Source: Enterobacteriaceae bacterium 4M9
GTDB taxonomy: Bacteria > Pseudomonadota > Gammaproteobacteria > Enterobacterales > Enterobacteriaceae
NCBI GenBank assembly: GCA_010092695.1
Contig: JAADJJ010000001.1
Span: forward strand, 1,240,001-1,304,000
Length of the DNA stretch: 64,000 nucleotides
Direction of reading: 5' to 3'
Position numbers and translations under genes: made by a program. Position 1 is the stretch's first letter. Each line of letters begins with the position of its first letter. The notes under the pieces were generated by a model. It saw nothing but the letters and a program-made list of their open reading frames with translations, did not search any database and was not told the origin of the DNA. Of the stretch, positions 50,317 through 59,212 are shown piece by piece.

Positions 50317-51348
50317 ATGACGCAGTCAATCCTTCCGCTTGATATTCAGGTTGTCCAGCAGGCGATTGCCTGGGTGCAAGAGCAGCCCGTCTGGTTTTGT
50401 ACTGTCTTAAAAACCTGGGGTTCTGCGCCACGTAGCCCAGGCGCGCTGATGGTGGCTAATGAGTCCGGTGCGTGGTGCGGCTCGCTGTCAGGTGGTTGCG
50501 TGGAAGAGAGTTTTCTTAAGCAACTGGCCGCTGGACGCTGGCGTGAGCCGAGCCAGGTCGTGACCTACGGCGACAGCGGGTTGACACCAGATACCGCTCT
50601 GCCGTGCGGTGGGCGACTGGAGGTGCTGGTGGAATATTTACCCGCCGGGCGGCATACCGTCGGCATGCTGCAAACGCTGCTCGGTGCGCTTCAGGGCGGC
50701 CATGCGGTAAAAAAGCAGCTTACATTACCCGGCGCCTGTCGAGAGCTTATCCCGGTAGATGACGGTGGCCATCCACCGGTAGAGTACCAGGCGCCGTGGG
50801 TGAGCATCTGGTATAGCGCGCCTCCGCGCCTGATTGTCGCTGGCTGGTCGGTTGTGGCTGAGTTTTGCGTATCGTTCGCGTGTGCCGTTGGCTTTGAGGT
50901 CGTCGTCTGTGAGCCGCGCCCGGAGTTTCTGGCACAGCTTGAAGGTAAGCTGCCGGCGGGCGTCAGGCTTGTCAGGCGTATGCCCGCCGTTTATCTGGAA
51001 ACCGAAGGCTGCCACGCGCGCACCGCCATTGTTGCGCTCACGCATGATGCGCGAATGGACGACTTAACTATTATGGAAGCGGTGAACACGCCTGCCTTTT
51101 ATATTGGCGCGATGGGCTCGACGCGTAACAGTGAAAAACGACGCGAGCGTCTGGTGCGCAGCGGTGGGTTGGATGAACAGGCGCTGGCGCGGCTACATGC
51201 GCCGGTTGGCGTGGGGATAGGCAGTAAAACGCCCGCAGAAATTGCGCTTTCAGTTATTGCGGATGTGGTAGCGCACAAAAATCGGCTGGCGGCAGGGCAG
51301 GCAGATCGCGGTCATCAATCACGCCTGCATGGCCTGGCAGTAAAATAA
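50317..51348 (+). CDS. XdhC/CoxI-family molybdenum cofactor maturation protein
   Basis: XdhC-type proteins bind and sulfurate the molybdenum cofactor and deliver it to xanthine dehydrogenase-family enzymes. The product is 343 aa, with the N-terminal XdhC/CoxI segment (TVLKTWGSAPRSPGALMVANESGAWCGSLSGGCVEESF; LPCGGRLEVLVEY) and a C-terminal Rossmann-like XdhC_C domain (RLIVAGWSVVAEF...AIVALTHDARMDDL...YIGAMGSTRNSEKRRERL). It is on the plus strand, convergent with the enzyme operon, and its last 95 bp overlap the 3' end of the MocA-like gene. Confidence 0.88.
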   Translation: MTQSILPLDIQVVQQAIAWVQEQPVWFCTVLKTWGSAPRSPGALMVANESGAWCGSLSGGCVEESFLKQLAAGRWREPSQVVTYGDSGLTPDTALPCGGRLEVLVEYLPAGRHTVGMLQTLLGALQGGHAVKKQLTLPGACRELIPVDDGGHPPVEYQAPWVSIWYSAPPRLIVAGWSVVAEFCVSFACAVGFEVVVCEPRPEFLAQLEGKLPAGVRLVRRMPAVYLETEGCHARTAIVALTHDARMDDLTIMEAVNTPAFYIGAMGSTRNSEKRRERLVRSGGLDEQALARLHAPVGVGIGSKTPAEIALSVIADVVAHKNRLAAGQADRGHQSRLHGLAVK

Positions 51349-51844
51349 GCGCGTGATTCAGTAGTGCGCGCGCACCCTTGTCTCCCTGTAACTGGCACAG
51401 GGCGTTGCACCAGCGTTCACTGAACCCCACCGGGTGCCCCGGCTGCCCTTGCCAGTGAGGCCGGGCCTGGCTGTGAGTCTCAAGGGCCAGAGCGACTGCC
51501 TGGTAATCTGCGGCGGTTATCTGCGGCATGTCGGCAGGCTGAAGCAGCCAGCCGCGCCAGTGCGCCGTTGCCTGCACGCCAGCGGCAATACTTTCACCCA
51601 TACCGCCGCTGTCGATGATAGTCAGCGCAATCCCACGCTCGTGCGCAAGCGAGCGCACGCCGTCATTACCGGGGCGCGTAACCACGTGCACGCGCAGCCT
51701 GCTGGCGATGGCCTGCTCAAGTACCACCGCAAACAGTGGGCGGTTAGCGTGCTGCGGCTGTGCGGCCATCAGTTTATCTGCCCGCCCGCCCGCCGCCCGA
51801 TAGCGCCGTCCTTGCCCGGCAGCAAGCAACAGAATGCCGGGCAT
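51254..51844 (-). CDS. MocA-like molybdenum cofactor nucleotidyltransferase
   Basis: This is a 196-aa GT-A-type nucleotidyltransferase of the MobA/MocA group, which attaches CMP (or GMP) to the molybdenum cofactor; CMP is expected for xanthine dehydrogenase-family enzymes. Motifs are LLAAGQGRRYRAAGG...DKLMA (nucleotide binding), LLQPADMPQI and GQPGHPVGF. The ATG overlaps the stop of the Mo-subunit gene (TGATG), so translation is coupled. The 3' end overlaps the XdhC-like gene on the other strand. Confidence 0.82.
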   Translation of the reverse strand: MPGILLLAAGQGRRYRAAGGRADKLMAAQPQHANRPLFAVVLEQAIASRLRVHVVTRPGNDGVRSLAHERGIALTIIDSGGMGESIAAGVQATAHWRGWLLQPADMPQITAADYQAVALALETHSQARPHWQGQPGHPVGFSERWCNALCQLQGDKGARALLNHALILLPGHAGVIDDRDLPALPPADFCALPHPQ

Positions 51845-54078
51845 CAGCGGGTCAACGTTTGCGGGAACGGACAGCGTCGGTATGGGTTACCGGTTGCCAG
51901 CAGCAGCGCGTTGGCGAGCGCAGGCGCTACCACGGCGGTGGCTACTTCGCCGCAACCCTGCGGTGGGCGGGTGCTGTCGAGTATCACAACGTCAACATCC
52001 GGCATTTCATCAAGCCCGATAATGCCGTAGTCATGAAAATTGCTTTCCACTACGCCGCCGTGTTCAAAGTGGAGTTCGCTGTGGAGCGCGCCACTCAGGG
52101 CAAAGCCAATACCGCCTTCAACATTAGCCCGCACCAGATTCGGGTTGATGACTTTGCCGCAGTCAATCCCGCACACCGTGCGGGTGACGCGCCATTCACA
52201 GCCCGTCACTTCAATTTCTGCCACCAGCGCCACGTAGCTGGTAAAGGCATCATCGCGTCCGACCCAGATATTAACGGCCATACCCAGATAGCGGTTTGCC
52301 GCGCGCGGCTGGCCCCAGCCTGCTTTTTCGGCCGTGGCGGCCAGCACGCGCTGCATCTGCGGCACGTTTTTTAATAGCCTCATGCGGTAAGTCAGTTCAT
52401 CAATGCCCGCCTTGTACGCCAGCTCACCAATAAAACTCTCCAGAAAGAAGATGCTGGCAACGCTGCCGACGCCGCGCAAGAAACTCAGCGAGATATTCTG
52501 CTCAACGGTGCCGGACTCGACCCTCAGCGCGGGCAAGTCATAGCGGGTGTTGTACACGCACTCGACAATGGTTTCATCCCAGCCGCCGCCTTCTTCAACC
52601 CGGTGGCGGTGCACCTGCCAGAACAGGCCTTGTCCAGCGTAACGCGCCCATAACGCCTGCGGGTAGCCGTCTTCACCGAGCAGCGCCTGGAAATGGCTGG
52701 TGTTACCCGGCCGGTAGTAGCCGTGCTGAATGTCGATATCGCGCGGGTAAATCACTTTTACCGGCTTGCCGGTCGCTTTTGAGGCGAGGCAGGCATGCAT
52801 GGCCGGGTCGGGGATGTACTTGCGCCCGTAGCTGCCGCCCAGCAGGGTGTTATGAAGCGTAACCTTGTCGACGGGCATCTGCGTCATCTTCGCCAGAATG
52901 CCGCGAGTCAGATCCTGTCCCTGAAACGGTCCCCACGCGGTCACTTTATCGGGCTCGACAAAACAGGTGGCGTTGCAGGGCTCCATAGTTGCGTGGGTGA
53001 TGTAGCCAACCTGATAGTGAGCCGAATGAAAACGCGGACTGTGGCGGGCCGCCTCAATGATGCCCCGCGCATCACCGATATTGGTGGCGCTAATCAGCGG
53101 GCCTGTCGCCAGCATTTGACGGTTACTGTCATCAATCGTGGCGCTGGAGAAGTTGTCTTTTTCGCTGTAGATCCACTCAATATCCAGCAGATCGGCGGCT
53201 TTCTTTGCCTGCCAGTAGCTTTTTGCCACCACAATCACCGTATTAGGTGACATATCGGTGTCCAGTTTTGCAATATTGAACGTGGACCAGTGGCGGGTCG
53301 GCACCAGTTTTACCACGCCCGGCAGCGCCAGAATGGCCTGCTCATTGCGAATCGTGCCGAGCTTACCGTTGAGCGAGGGGCCCATCCACGGTACGCCAAT
53401 AAGCATCTGCGGCACCTGCACATCAATGCCAAACTGTGCGCTACCGTCTACTTTCTCGCCGCAGTCCACGCGCAGCAGGTCGCGGCCAGTCAGCCCGTCT
53501 TTTTCTTCAGCGGGTGTTTTCAGCGGCGGGTTTTCTTCCAGTGGTATCGACTGCGCCCAGTGCAGCAGGGCTGAGTAAGGCACTCTGCGCCCGCTGGCGT
53601 CGTCAATGACGTAGCTCTTCTGGGTGCGCAGGGTTTGCGCTGCAACACCCAGCTCGCGCGCGCCTGCGGCGATAAAAAAGGCCCGCGCCTGCGCACCGGC
53701 ATGGCGCGTGCGCTGGTAGAAGTTGGTCATGGAGGTGGACGCCGCCACAAACTGTGCTTTGGCTTCACCGCCTGCCTCCTGGCGGTAGGCTTCCCGCCCG
53801 GTAACAAACCTGACGCTGACCTGCTCCCAGTCAGCGTCCATTTCGGCGGCAATCACGCTGGCAAGGCCGGTATAAATGCCCTGGCCGACTTCGCACTGAG
53901 ATACGCCGATAATGATGCGGTTATCCGGGCCAATCCACAGCCAGTCGTTGACTTCATAATCGTCTGTGGGCAGCGCGGGCGCATCATACAGCAACGCGGC
54001 GCGGGCGCCGGGAACCAGCGGTATTAATAAGGACAGGGCCGCGCTGCCCTGTAAAAATTGCCGACGAGTGAGGGTCAT
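51844..54078 (-). CDS. iorB: Molybdopterin-binding subunit, isoquinoline 1-oxidoreductase beta type
   Basis: This is the large catalytic subunit of a periplasmic molybdenum hydroxylase (IorB/aldehyde dehydrogenase type). The product is 744 aa from MTLTRRQFLQGSAALSLL, a clear Tat signal (RRQFL), so the folded, cofactor-loaded enzyme is exported. Mo-cofactor motifs visible include GQGIYTGLASVIAAEMDADW, GPFQGQD, NTLLGGSYGRKY and GCGEVATAVVAPALANAL near the end. An open frame 66 codons upstream is not used. It overlaps iorA by 4 bp. The substrate (aldehyde or N-heterocycle) is unknown. Confidence 0.85.
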   Translation of the reverse strand: MTLTRRQFLQGSAALSLLIPLVPGARAALLYDAPALPTDDYEVNDWLWIGPDNRIIIGVSQCEVGQGIYTGLASVIAAEMDADWEQVSVRFVTGREAYRQEAGGEAKAQFVAASTSMTNFYQRTRHAGAQARAFFIAAGARELGVAAQTLRTQKSYVIDDASGRRVPYSALLHWAQSIPLEENPPLKTPAEEKDGLTGRDLLRVDCGEKVDGSAQFGIDVQVPQMLIGVPWMGPSLNGKLGTIRNEQAILALPGVVKLVPTRHWSTFNIAKLDTDMSPNTVIVVAKSYWQAKKAADLLDIEWIYSEKDNFSSATIDDSNRQMLATGPLISATNIGDARGIIEAARHSPRFHSAHYQVGYITHATMEPCNATCFVEPDKVTAWGPFQGQDLTRGILAKMTQMPVDKVTLHNTLLGGSYGRKYIPDPAMHACLASKATGKPVKVIYPRDIDIQHGYYRPGNTSHFQALLGEDGYPQALWARYAGQGLFWQVHRHRVEEGGGWDETIVECVYNTRYDLPALRVESGTVEQNISLSFLRGVGSVASIFFLESFIGELAYKAGIDELTYRMRLLKNVPQMQRVLAATAEKAGWGQPRAANRYLGMAVNIWVGRDDAFTSYVALVAEIEVTGCEWRVTRTVCGIDCGKVINPNLVRANVEGGIGFALSGALHSELHFEHGGVVESNFHDYGIIGLDEMPDVDVVILDSTRPPQGCGEVATAVVAPALANALLLATGNPYRRCPFPQTLTR

Positions 54079-54533
54079 GAGGCGTCTCCCTGAGTCTGAT
54101 AAAGACGGTGGATGGCCTTGCGGATGCGGTAGTAAGTCGCACAGCGGCACAGGTTGGTTATCTCGCGGTAGACCTGGCTTTCTGGCGGTAGCGGTTTGCG
54201 TGCCATCACCGCGGATACCGCCATAATCATCCCCGACTGGCAGTAGCCACACTGCGGCACTTCTTCTTGTATCCACGCCTGCTGTACCGGGTGGCTGCGT
54301 TCCTCACTCAGGCCTTCGATGGTTGTTACCTGGCGGCCTTGTACTAGGGCGAGTGGGTAGCTGCATGAGCGCACGGCTTCGCCATCGACGTGCACGGTAC
54401 ACGCGCCGCAGGCGCCAATACCGCAACCAAATTTTGTGCCGGTGAGGTGTTGGTGTTCTCGTATCACCCACAGCAGCGGCGTATCTGGTTCGCCATCAAA
54501 GGTGACTGATTTTCCATTGAGGATAAATTTCAT
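54075..54533 (-). CDS. iorA: 2Fe-2S subunit, isoquinoline 1-oxidoreductase alpha type
   Basis: This is the small iron-sulfur subunit of the molybdenum hydroxylase, 152 aa from MKFILNGKSVTFDG. The plant-type 2Fe-2S cluster cysteines are in GTKFGCGIGACGACTVHVDG and VRSCSYP; the second cluster has QCGYCQSGMIM and NLCRCATYYRIRKAI. It has no signal peptide and would be co-exported with the Tat-bearing large subunit. AAAGGAG lies 7 nt before the chosen ATG; another ATG two codons upstream is possible. Confidence 0.9.
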   Translation of the reverse strand: MKFILNGKSVTFDGEPDTPLLWVIREHQHLTGTKFGCGIGACGACTVHVDGEAVRSCSYPLALVQGRQVTTIEGLSEERSHPVQQAWIQEEVPQCGYCQSGMIMAVSAVMARKPLPPESQVYREITNLCRCATYYRIRKAIHRLYQTQGDAS

Positions 54534-54535
54534 TG

Positions 54536-55894
54536 TCATACTCCTTTGCGCCGACGCGCCAGCCGTATAAGCAGCCAAATAACCAGTGCGGCGGCAGGGA
54601 CAGAAAGCCACGGCAGCAGCCTGATGAGCCACGGTGTTGTGCCGCCATCGCGTTGGGTCGCAACATCGCTGGCGCTGACCTGAATGGCGGGGTTACCAAA
54701 GCGGTGAGCGACATAATTGGTGAGTTGGGCGATTTGCTCATCGTTAAGGGCGTCGCGAAAGCCGGGCATGGTGGCCGGGGCGAATTTACCGTCGCGCTGT
54801 ACGCCGTCGAGAATGACCATGATGAGATTATCCGGCGTGTGGCTACCGGTGGTGCTGTTGGCGGTGAGCGACGGGAAGACCGCGTGATAAGCGCCTTCTC
54901 CCTGGCTTCGGTGACAGGCGGCGCAGGCGTTCTGGTATAAGCGTTCACCCGCTTTATCCGCAGCACGCACCTGAGGCTCTGGCGGGTGTGACCAGGCCTG
55001 CGTTGCGTCAGCGCTATCGCGCACGCCGGGTATCTGGCGCAGGTAGGCCACTATCGCCCTCAGGTCATCATCAGTGAGGTAGCGCAGGCTGTTGTCTATC
55101 GCCTCTGCCATGCCGCCTGCCGCACTGGCTTTGCCGGGCAGGTTGCCGGTTTTGAGATACTGCATCAGCTCCACGTCTTTCCAGGCACCGATACCGCTCA
55201 CCGGGTCGGCGGTGATGTTTGGCGCGCGCCAGCCGCCCTGCGTGCCGCCAGAATAGCGCTGGCTCATGCTTTCTCCCATCATCGCGTTGCGCGGGCTATG
55301 GCAGGCAGAGCAGTGTCCCAGCACCTCGGTCAGGTAATAGCCACGCTGTAGCTGTGGCGTGTTCACGCTGTTAGAAACGGGTGGGAGCCTGGCATTGAAC
55401 GGGTTCCACAGGCGCAGGAGTGCGCGCAGGGACCACGGAAAAGTGAGGTGGGTTTGCGGTGGTTGAGCGTCCGACGGCGCCACGCCGTGCATAAACCAGA
55501 CGTAAAGCGCATGGATGTCGGCATCGTTTATGCCCTGGTAAGCGCTGTAAGGCATGGCAGGGTAAAGGCGCTCGCCGTTCGGGCGAATGCCCTGGGTGAC
55601 GGCGCGTTTGAAGTCGGCTTCAGTGTAGTTACCGATACCAGATCGCGTTGAGGGCGTGATGTTGGTGGCAATGATGTTGCCCATCGGCGTGGCAATGGCG
55701 ATGCCGCCGCTGTAGTCAGGGCTGCCCGGCGCCGCGCCGCGGTGGCAGGCGTTGCAGTCTGCCGCGCGGGCGAGGTAAGCACCTTTGGCCAACAGCGCCG
55801 GGTCGGGCTGTGGGTCAGCGGCCTGAACCGGGCTTACGGCGATGCCCGTGGCCAGCAGCAGCCCGCACAGGCTTTTGTGGTAGCGTCTTTTCAT
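54536..55894 (-). CDS. Three-haem membrane-bound cytochrome c subunit
   Basis: This 452-aa protein passes electrons from the molybdenum hydroxylase to the respiratory chain. It has a signal peptide (ending VQA-AD), three CxxCH sites (CNACH, CSACH, CAACH), and a C-terminal transmembrane anchor (LPWLSVPAAALVIWLLIRLARRRKG). The layout is that of alcohol/aldehyde dehydrogenase cytochrome subunits (AdhB/PaoD-independent type). It is the first structural gene and overlaps the end of marR by 80 bp. Confidence 0.88.
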   Translation of the reverse strand: MKRRYHKSLCGLLLATGIAVSPVQAADPQPDPALLAKGAYLARAADCNACHRGAAPGSPDYSGGIAIATPMGNIIATNITPSTRSGIGNYTEADFKRAVTQGIRPNGERLYPAMPYSAYQGINDADIHALYVWFMHGVAPSDAQPPQTHLTFPWSLRALLRLWNPFNARLPPVSNSVNTPQLQRGYYLTEVLGHCSACHSPRNAMMGESMSQRYSGGTQGGWRAPNITADPVSGIGAWKDVELMQYLKTGNLPGKASAAGGMAEAIDNSLRYLTDDDLRAIVAYLRQIPGVRDSADATQAWSHPPEPQVRAADKAGERLYQNACAACHRSQGEGAYHAVFPSLTANSTTGSHTPDNLIMVILDGVQRDGKFAPATMPGFRDALNDEQIAQLTNYVAHRFGNPAIQVSASDVATQRDGGTTPWLIRLLPWLSVPAAALVIWLLIRLARRRKGV

Positions 55895-56390
55895 AAGGCC
55901 CATCCGTATTGCTTTCGCTGTGCAAAATGTCAGAGGCGTCAGGAGATGACAGCATGTGCGCCGCGCGTGTTTTAATGGCATCCAGCACCTGTTCAAACAC
56001 GGCCAGCTGTTCTGGCGTCACGTCTTTTAGCATCTCTGCGCGTACGGTTTGTGCTGCTTCATCAAGCTGTTGCAGCATGGCGGCACCTTCGTCTGTGATG
56101 TGCAGCACTCTGGCGCGCTTGTCGTTCTGGTCTTCAACGCGGGTAATGAGATTGTTTTTTTCGAGCCAGACGATGGCCCTGGAGCAGGTTGAGATTTCCA
56201 GGTTCAGAAAGGCGTTGATTTGGGTCAGGTTGCAGCCATTGCCAAGCTCCTCGATTGTACTGAGCACCAGCCAGTGTGGGCGGTTCATCCAGGTAAACTT
56301 GATGGAGTCTTCCATTACGCTTTGCCACAAACGGTTGGTCACATCCAGATGGATGCCCAGCGGGCGTGGGCGATGTGGTTTTATACTCAT
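55815..56390 (-). CDS. MarR-family regulator of the molybdenum hydroxylase cluster
   Basis: This is a 191-aa winged-helix regulator. The MarR core is seen as FTWMNRPHWLVLSTIEELGNGCNLTQINAFLNLEISTCSRAIVWLEKNNLITR, with the wing DQNDKRARVLHITDEG. The C-terminus (after DAIKTRAAHM) is longer than usual and reads into the start of the cytochrome gene, the 80-bp overlap. A palindrome 17 bp before its ATG is probably its own operator, giving autorepression; a twin lies before the XdhC-like gene. The ligand is unknown. Confidence 0.85.
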   Translation of the reverse strand: MSIKPHRPRPLGIHLDVTNRLWQSVMEDSIKFTWMNRPHWLVLSTIEELGNGCNLTQINAFLNLEISTCSRAIVWLEKNNLITRVEDQNDKRARVLHITDEGAAMLQQLDEAAQTVRAEMLKDVTPEQLAVFEQVLDAIKTRAAHMLSSPDASDILHSESNTDGPYEKTLPQKPVRAAAGHGHRRKPGSGR

Positions 56391-56406
56391 TGACTGGCCT
56401 TATTAC

Positions 56407-56418
56407 TTGCATTTGCAA
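56407..56418 (-). promoter_or_regulatory. MarR-type operator before marR
   Basis: TTGCATTTGCAA (arms TTGCA/TGCAA) lies 17 bp upstream of the marR ATG and is the reverse complement of the site at 50251-50262. A half-site-like TTTGCAAAA occurs at about 56467. The position fits autorepression. Confidence 0.65.
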
Positions 56419-56736
56419 ATAAACTGGCACTCGCGGGCTGGCTCTGCAAGAAAATTGGTCGATCAATTTGCAAAACCTGGAACCACTGCACACATTTTCT
56501 GCAACGAGGAGATCTGTAAAATGAGCAATTTAGCGGTGCTAACCTGAAAACGGCGACGTTTATTCAGAACTGTGGCAGCAAGCCTGGGTACTCAGTTGCA
56601 GTACGCAGGCAGGTGAAAGTCTGGTGAGTTTTTTGTGAGGATTTTCTTTAGGCTGATGAGGGCAATGTTATGGTGAATGGGTGACATTAGGTGAGCAAAA
56701 CCGAGCAGCCAAAGAAAGGGTGACTCGCCACCATGC
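56419..56736. other. Intergenic stretch upstream of marR
   Basis: In these 318 bp I see the marR promoter at the left and no convincing gene. Small open frames on both strands lack ribosome-binding sites. Confidence 0.4.
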
Positions 56737-57128
56737 TCAACGTGATTCGTCATCCAGCAATGTGGTGCCGTAAGAGTTATCCACCGTGCAGCGCCATTTG
56801 CCGTCTGGCTCCAGGCGGAACACATAGGTCGCCCGTCGGGTAGTGAGCGTTTCTTCGCCAGCGTCATCTGGAAAGCACAGATGGGTTTCCATTATCACCA
56901 GGGCGTTATTTGCACCTTCAATCACTTCCATCCGGCCCTGATTGACCTTCAGCCTGTCGCCAAAATAGTCAGAAATGGCGATAAACGCACGGCGGATATC
57001 TGCCTTACCGCGAGCAATCATGCCGGGTTTGACCACCAGTGCCGCATCATCGGCGTAATAGTCCATTAAGGTGTCGAAATCGCACGATCGCAGGCTTCAA
57101 TAATCAGTTTCAGGGGATGCGAGTTCAT
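56737..57128 (-). pseudogene. NTF2/SnoaL-like (DUF4440) protein gene, frameshifted
   Basis: The N-terminal part (MNSHPLKLIIEACDRAI, from ATG 57128 with CGGAG upstream) and the rest (DTLMDYYADDAALVVKPGM...VDNSYGTTLL) belong to one DUF4440-type protein of about 130 aa but are in different frames. The break lies at about 57073-57078, where bases were lost after GCGATT; the first frame ends at TAA around 57066. Such proteins are small cone-shaped barrels of varied function. Whether the loss is real or a sequencing error cannot be decided here. Confidence 0.65.
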
Positions 57129-57285
57129 CGTTGACGGCTCCGTTGTCACTGTTTCGCTGTTTTTCATACTATCACTGTTTAGATGGTGGGAGAAAATCAC
57201 CGGGCGAGTGCCCTTATCAGTAAAATGCAGTGAAAAAACGCGAATGACAGAGACAATATCGCCCGTAAAGGCGGGCTTGTGTGGG

Positions 57286-57660
57286 CTACGCTTCATTCCC
57301 TTGCGCCTGGCGCGGCGGCTTCACCAGTGCTGCCTGACCCCCAATTCCTGTCAGTACGGCGTACTGCACCAGCGTAAGACGCTTGCCTAAAAAACTGTGG
57401 CACAGAAATGGCGTAAGCAGCGCAGAGTTGAGCGTCGGCAGGCCGTCCGGGGCGGCGTTTTACTCACATCCAGCACGGCGTTACGGTCAAACATCAGCCG
57501 ACAGGTTTTGGCAATGCCCCGCGCCAGCGCCCGGCACACCGATTATCTCGCGCAGAAACACAGGCAGCAGCGCCGCAAACGCTGGGGCAAATCTATCAGA
57601 ACCGAAGTATTTACCCAGCAGGCCACCTTCGCCGTTCCGGGTTATGTTTCTGTTTCCCGG
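57286..57660 (-). pseudogene. Remnant of an EamA/DMT-family transporter
   Basis: On the minus strand the stretch encodes LNSALLTPFLCHSFLGKRLTL followed by VQYAVLTGIGG, the pattern of the last two helices of an EamA drug/metabolite transporter, ending at TAG 57286-57288. An upstream piece (GEGGLLGKYFGSDRFAPAFA) in another frame, with stops between them, seems to be from the same decayed gene. Only about 120 codons remain. It is a non-functional remnant. Confidence 0.5.
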
Positions 57661-57789
57661 TTATTGATGAAAAGGTTGTTACATTCGTTGTGGTTGTCAG
57701 GAAAAAAGAATTACCTAACGTTTGGGCCAACGTTATCAAATATCTGTTTTGCAGCGATGAACCTGCTATTTATTATCGGAGGAGTAGCG

Positions 57790-58500
57790 ATGACAGAAGT
57801 CACGAGCCATGTTGAGTTGGATCTGTCCCTGGTAGAAAAAGTTATCTATATAAATCTTAAAATACGTCCTGAGCGGAATGCGGAAATTCAGAATTTATTA
57901 CAGCGCCTCAATATAGCGAAAAGTAAAATCATTCGTTTTGATGCTGTGATGACGCAGCCTGGTTATATTGGTTGTGCGAAGTCACATGAAGCGGTTCTGA
58001 AAATTGCCAGGGACAATCAATGGGAGAACATCCTTGTTCTTGAGGATGATATTGACTTTAATCATGATGACGAAAATATTGCACGGGTTAATGGCTTTTT
58101 ATCTATGTTAAAATCAACAACATGGGATGTTGCCATGCTGGCCGCCAATTACTATAAAGTTATGCCCTTTGCAGGTAACCATCATTTTCTTCGGGTAAAG
58201 TATGCCCACACCGCTTGTGCTTATATGGTTAATCGCAACTATTACCAGACATTGATAAATAACATAAACGAAGCTATGAGGAAGCTGGAGGCAGGAGGCA
58301 GGCAAGTCAGTTGCGCACTGGATTCACACTGGCTGCCGTTGATGTTAAAAGATAAATGGTTTGGTGTTTACCCCAGCTTTGGTTATCAGAAAATAGGATA
58401 TAGCGATATTCAATGCTGTGTTGTTAATTATACAAAAGCTTTTTCAAAGCCTTTGTCGGATATTAGCGTTGGAATTTACGAGCCATCATCAGAGGTATGA
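57790..58500 (+). CDS. Glycosyltransferase family 25-like protein
   Basis: This 236-aa cytoplasmic protein resembles LPS glycosyltransferases of family 25. Typical pieces are VIYINLKIRPERNAEIQNLLQRLNI at the N-terminus, GCAKSHEAVLKIARDNQWENILVLEDDIDF (GC..SH..... and the ED/DD metal motif) and AYMVNRNYYQTLI. The reading frame is open upstream over the decayed transporter, but GGAGGAGTAGCG before ATG 57790 fixes the start. The gene is AT-rich and isolated, suggesting horizontal transfer. The acceptor is unknown. Confidence 0.8.
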   Translation: MTEVTSHVELDLSLVEKVIYINLKIRPERNAEIQNLLQRLNIAKSKIIRFDAVMTQPGYIGCAKSHEAVLKIARDNQWENILVLEDDIDFNHDDENIARVNGFLSMLKSTTWDVAMLAANYYKVMPFAGNHHFLRVKYAHTACAYMVNRNYYQTLINNINEAMRKLEAGGRQVSCALDSHWLPLMLKDKWFGVYPSFGYQKIGYSDIQCCVVNYTKAFSKPLSDISVGIYEPSSEV

Positions 58501-59212
58501 TGAAGAGGGTGGTTTTAGGATTTTATATCTGTTTTTTCATTGTAAAAAACACATTCGCAGGGAAGTATTTTTTCTGTATTCAAAGGAAAATGGTAGGTTA
58601 ACATTTTTCTCCCACTGCGGAAAACGTGGCGGCTTCGTGGCTCTGGATGACGGTTTTTTAGCACTGGCGTTAGTACGCCGTTCTGTACTCTTGAGCAGGG
58701 AGCCGCTCCCTGGCGGCTAATGTATTCAGCACGTCGCTAAAATGTGTGCCGGAGAAGTGCAGCGTCCAAAAATTTCATGTCATAACCGCCTGCGACAAAA
58801 ATCGCACGAATTGCCACACAGTGAACATGGGTTGACACAACCCGTGGCCTCGCACCACAAAGGTGCAAATCCCTTCCTTTATTGCCGCTAACGGATTGCC
58901 TGTTTTTTGCGCGCATCTTCATCGTTAAGTGAAGCGTTGTTAACAAATTCATTAGCGTTCCTGTATTCCTAATTTGTCTTAAAAGCGTGTTTACAGCGAT
59001 AAGTTTGAAAGGCTTTGTTTTTCATTTTTGTGTTATTTTGCGTGTTTTTCTGCATTTTCACTGCAATTTATCGTCATTTTCTCTAGTTTTTAAAATGTGT
59101 ATTTCATGTGCGATATTTTGTAGACAACCCAGGGTTCTTCGCATAGCATCCTTAACGATTCATTTGCATTTCTAATGTATTGATGTAACAAACGCCGCTG
59201 AGGTACCCGAAC
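58501..59212. other. AT-rich intergenic region with possible remnants
   Basis: These 712 bp have no well-supported gene. A 34-codon frame beginning at ATG 58500 (MKRVVLGFYICFFIVKNTFA..., signal peptide-like) overlaps the glycosyltransferase stop and may be a truncated exported protein. CAGGGAG/CTCCCTG (58695-58711) can form a hairpin. The right part must hold the promoter of the Nudix-aminotransferase cluster. Confidence 0.4.
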
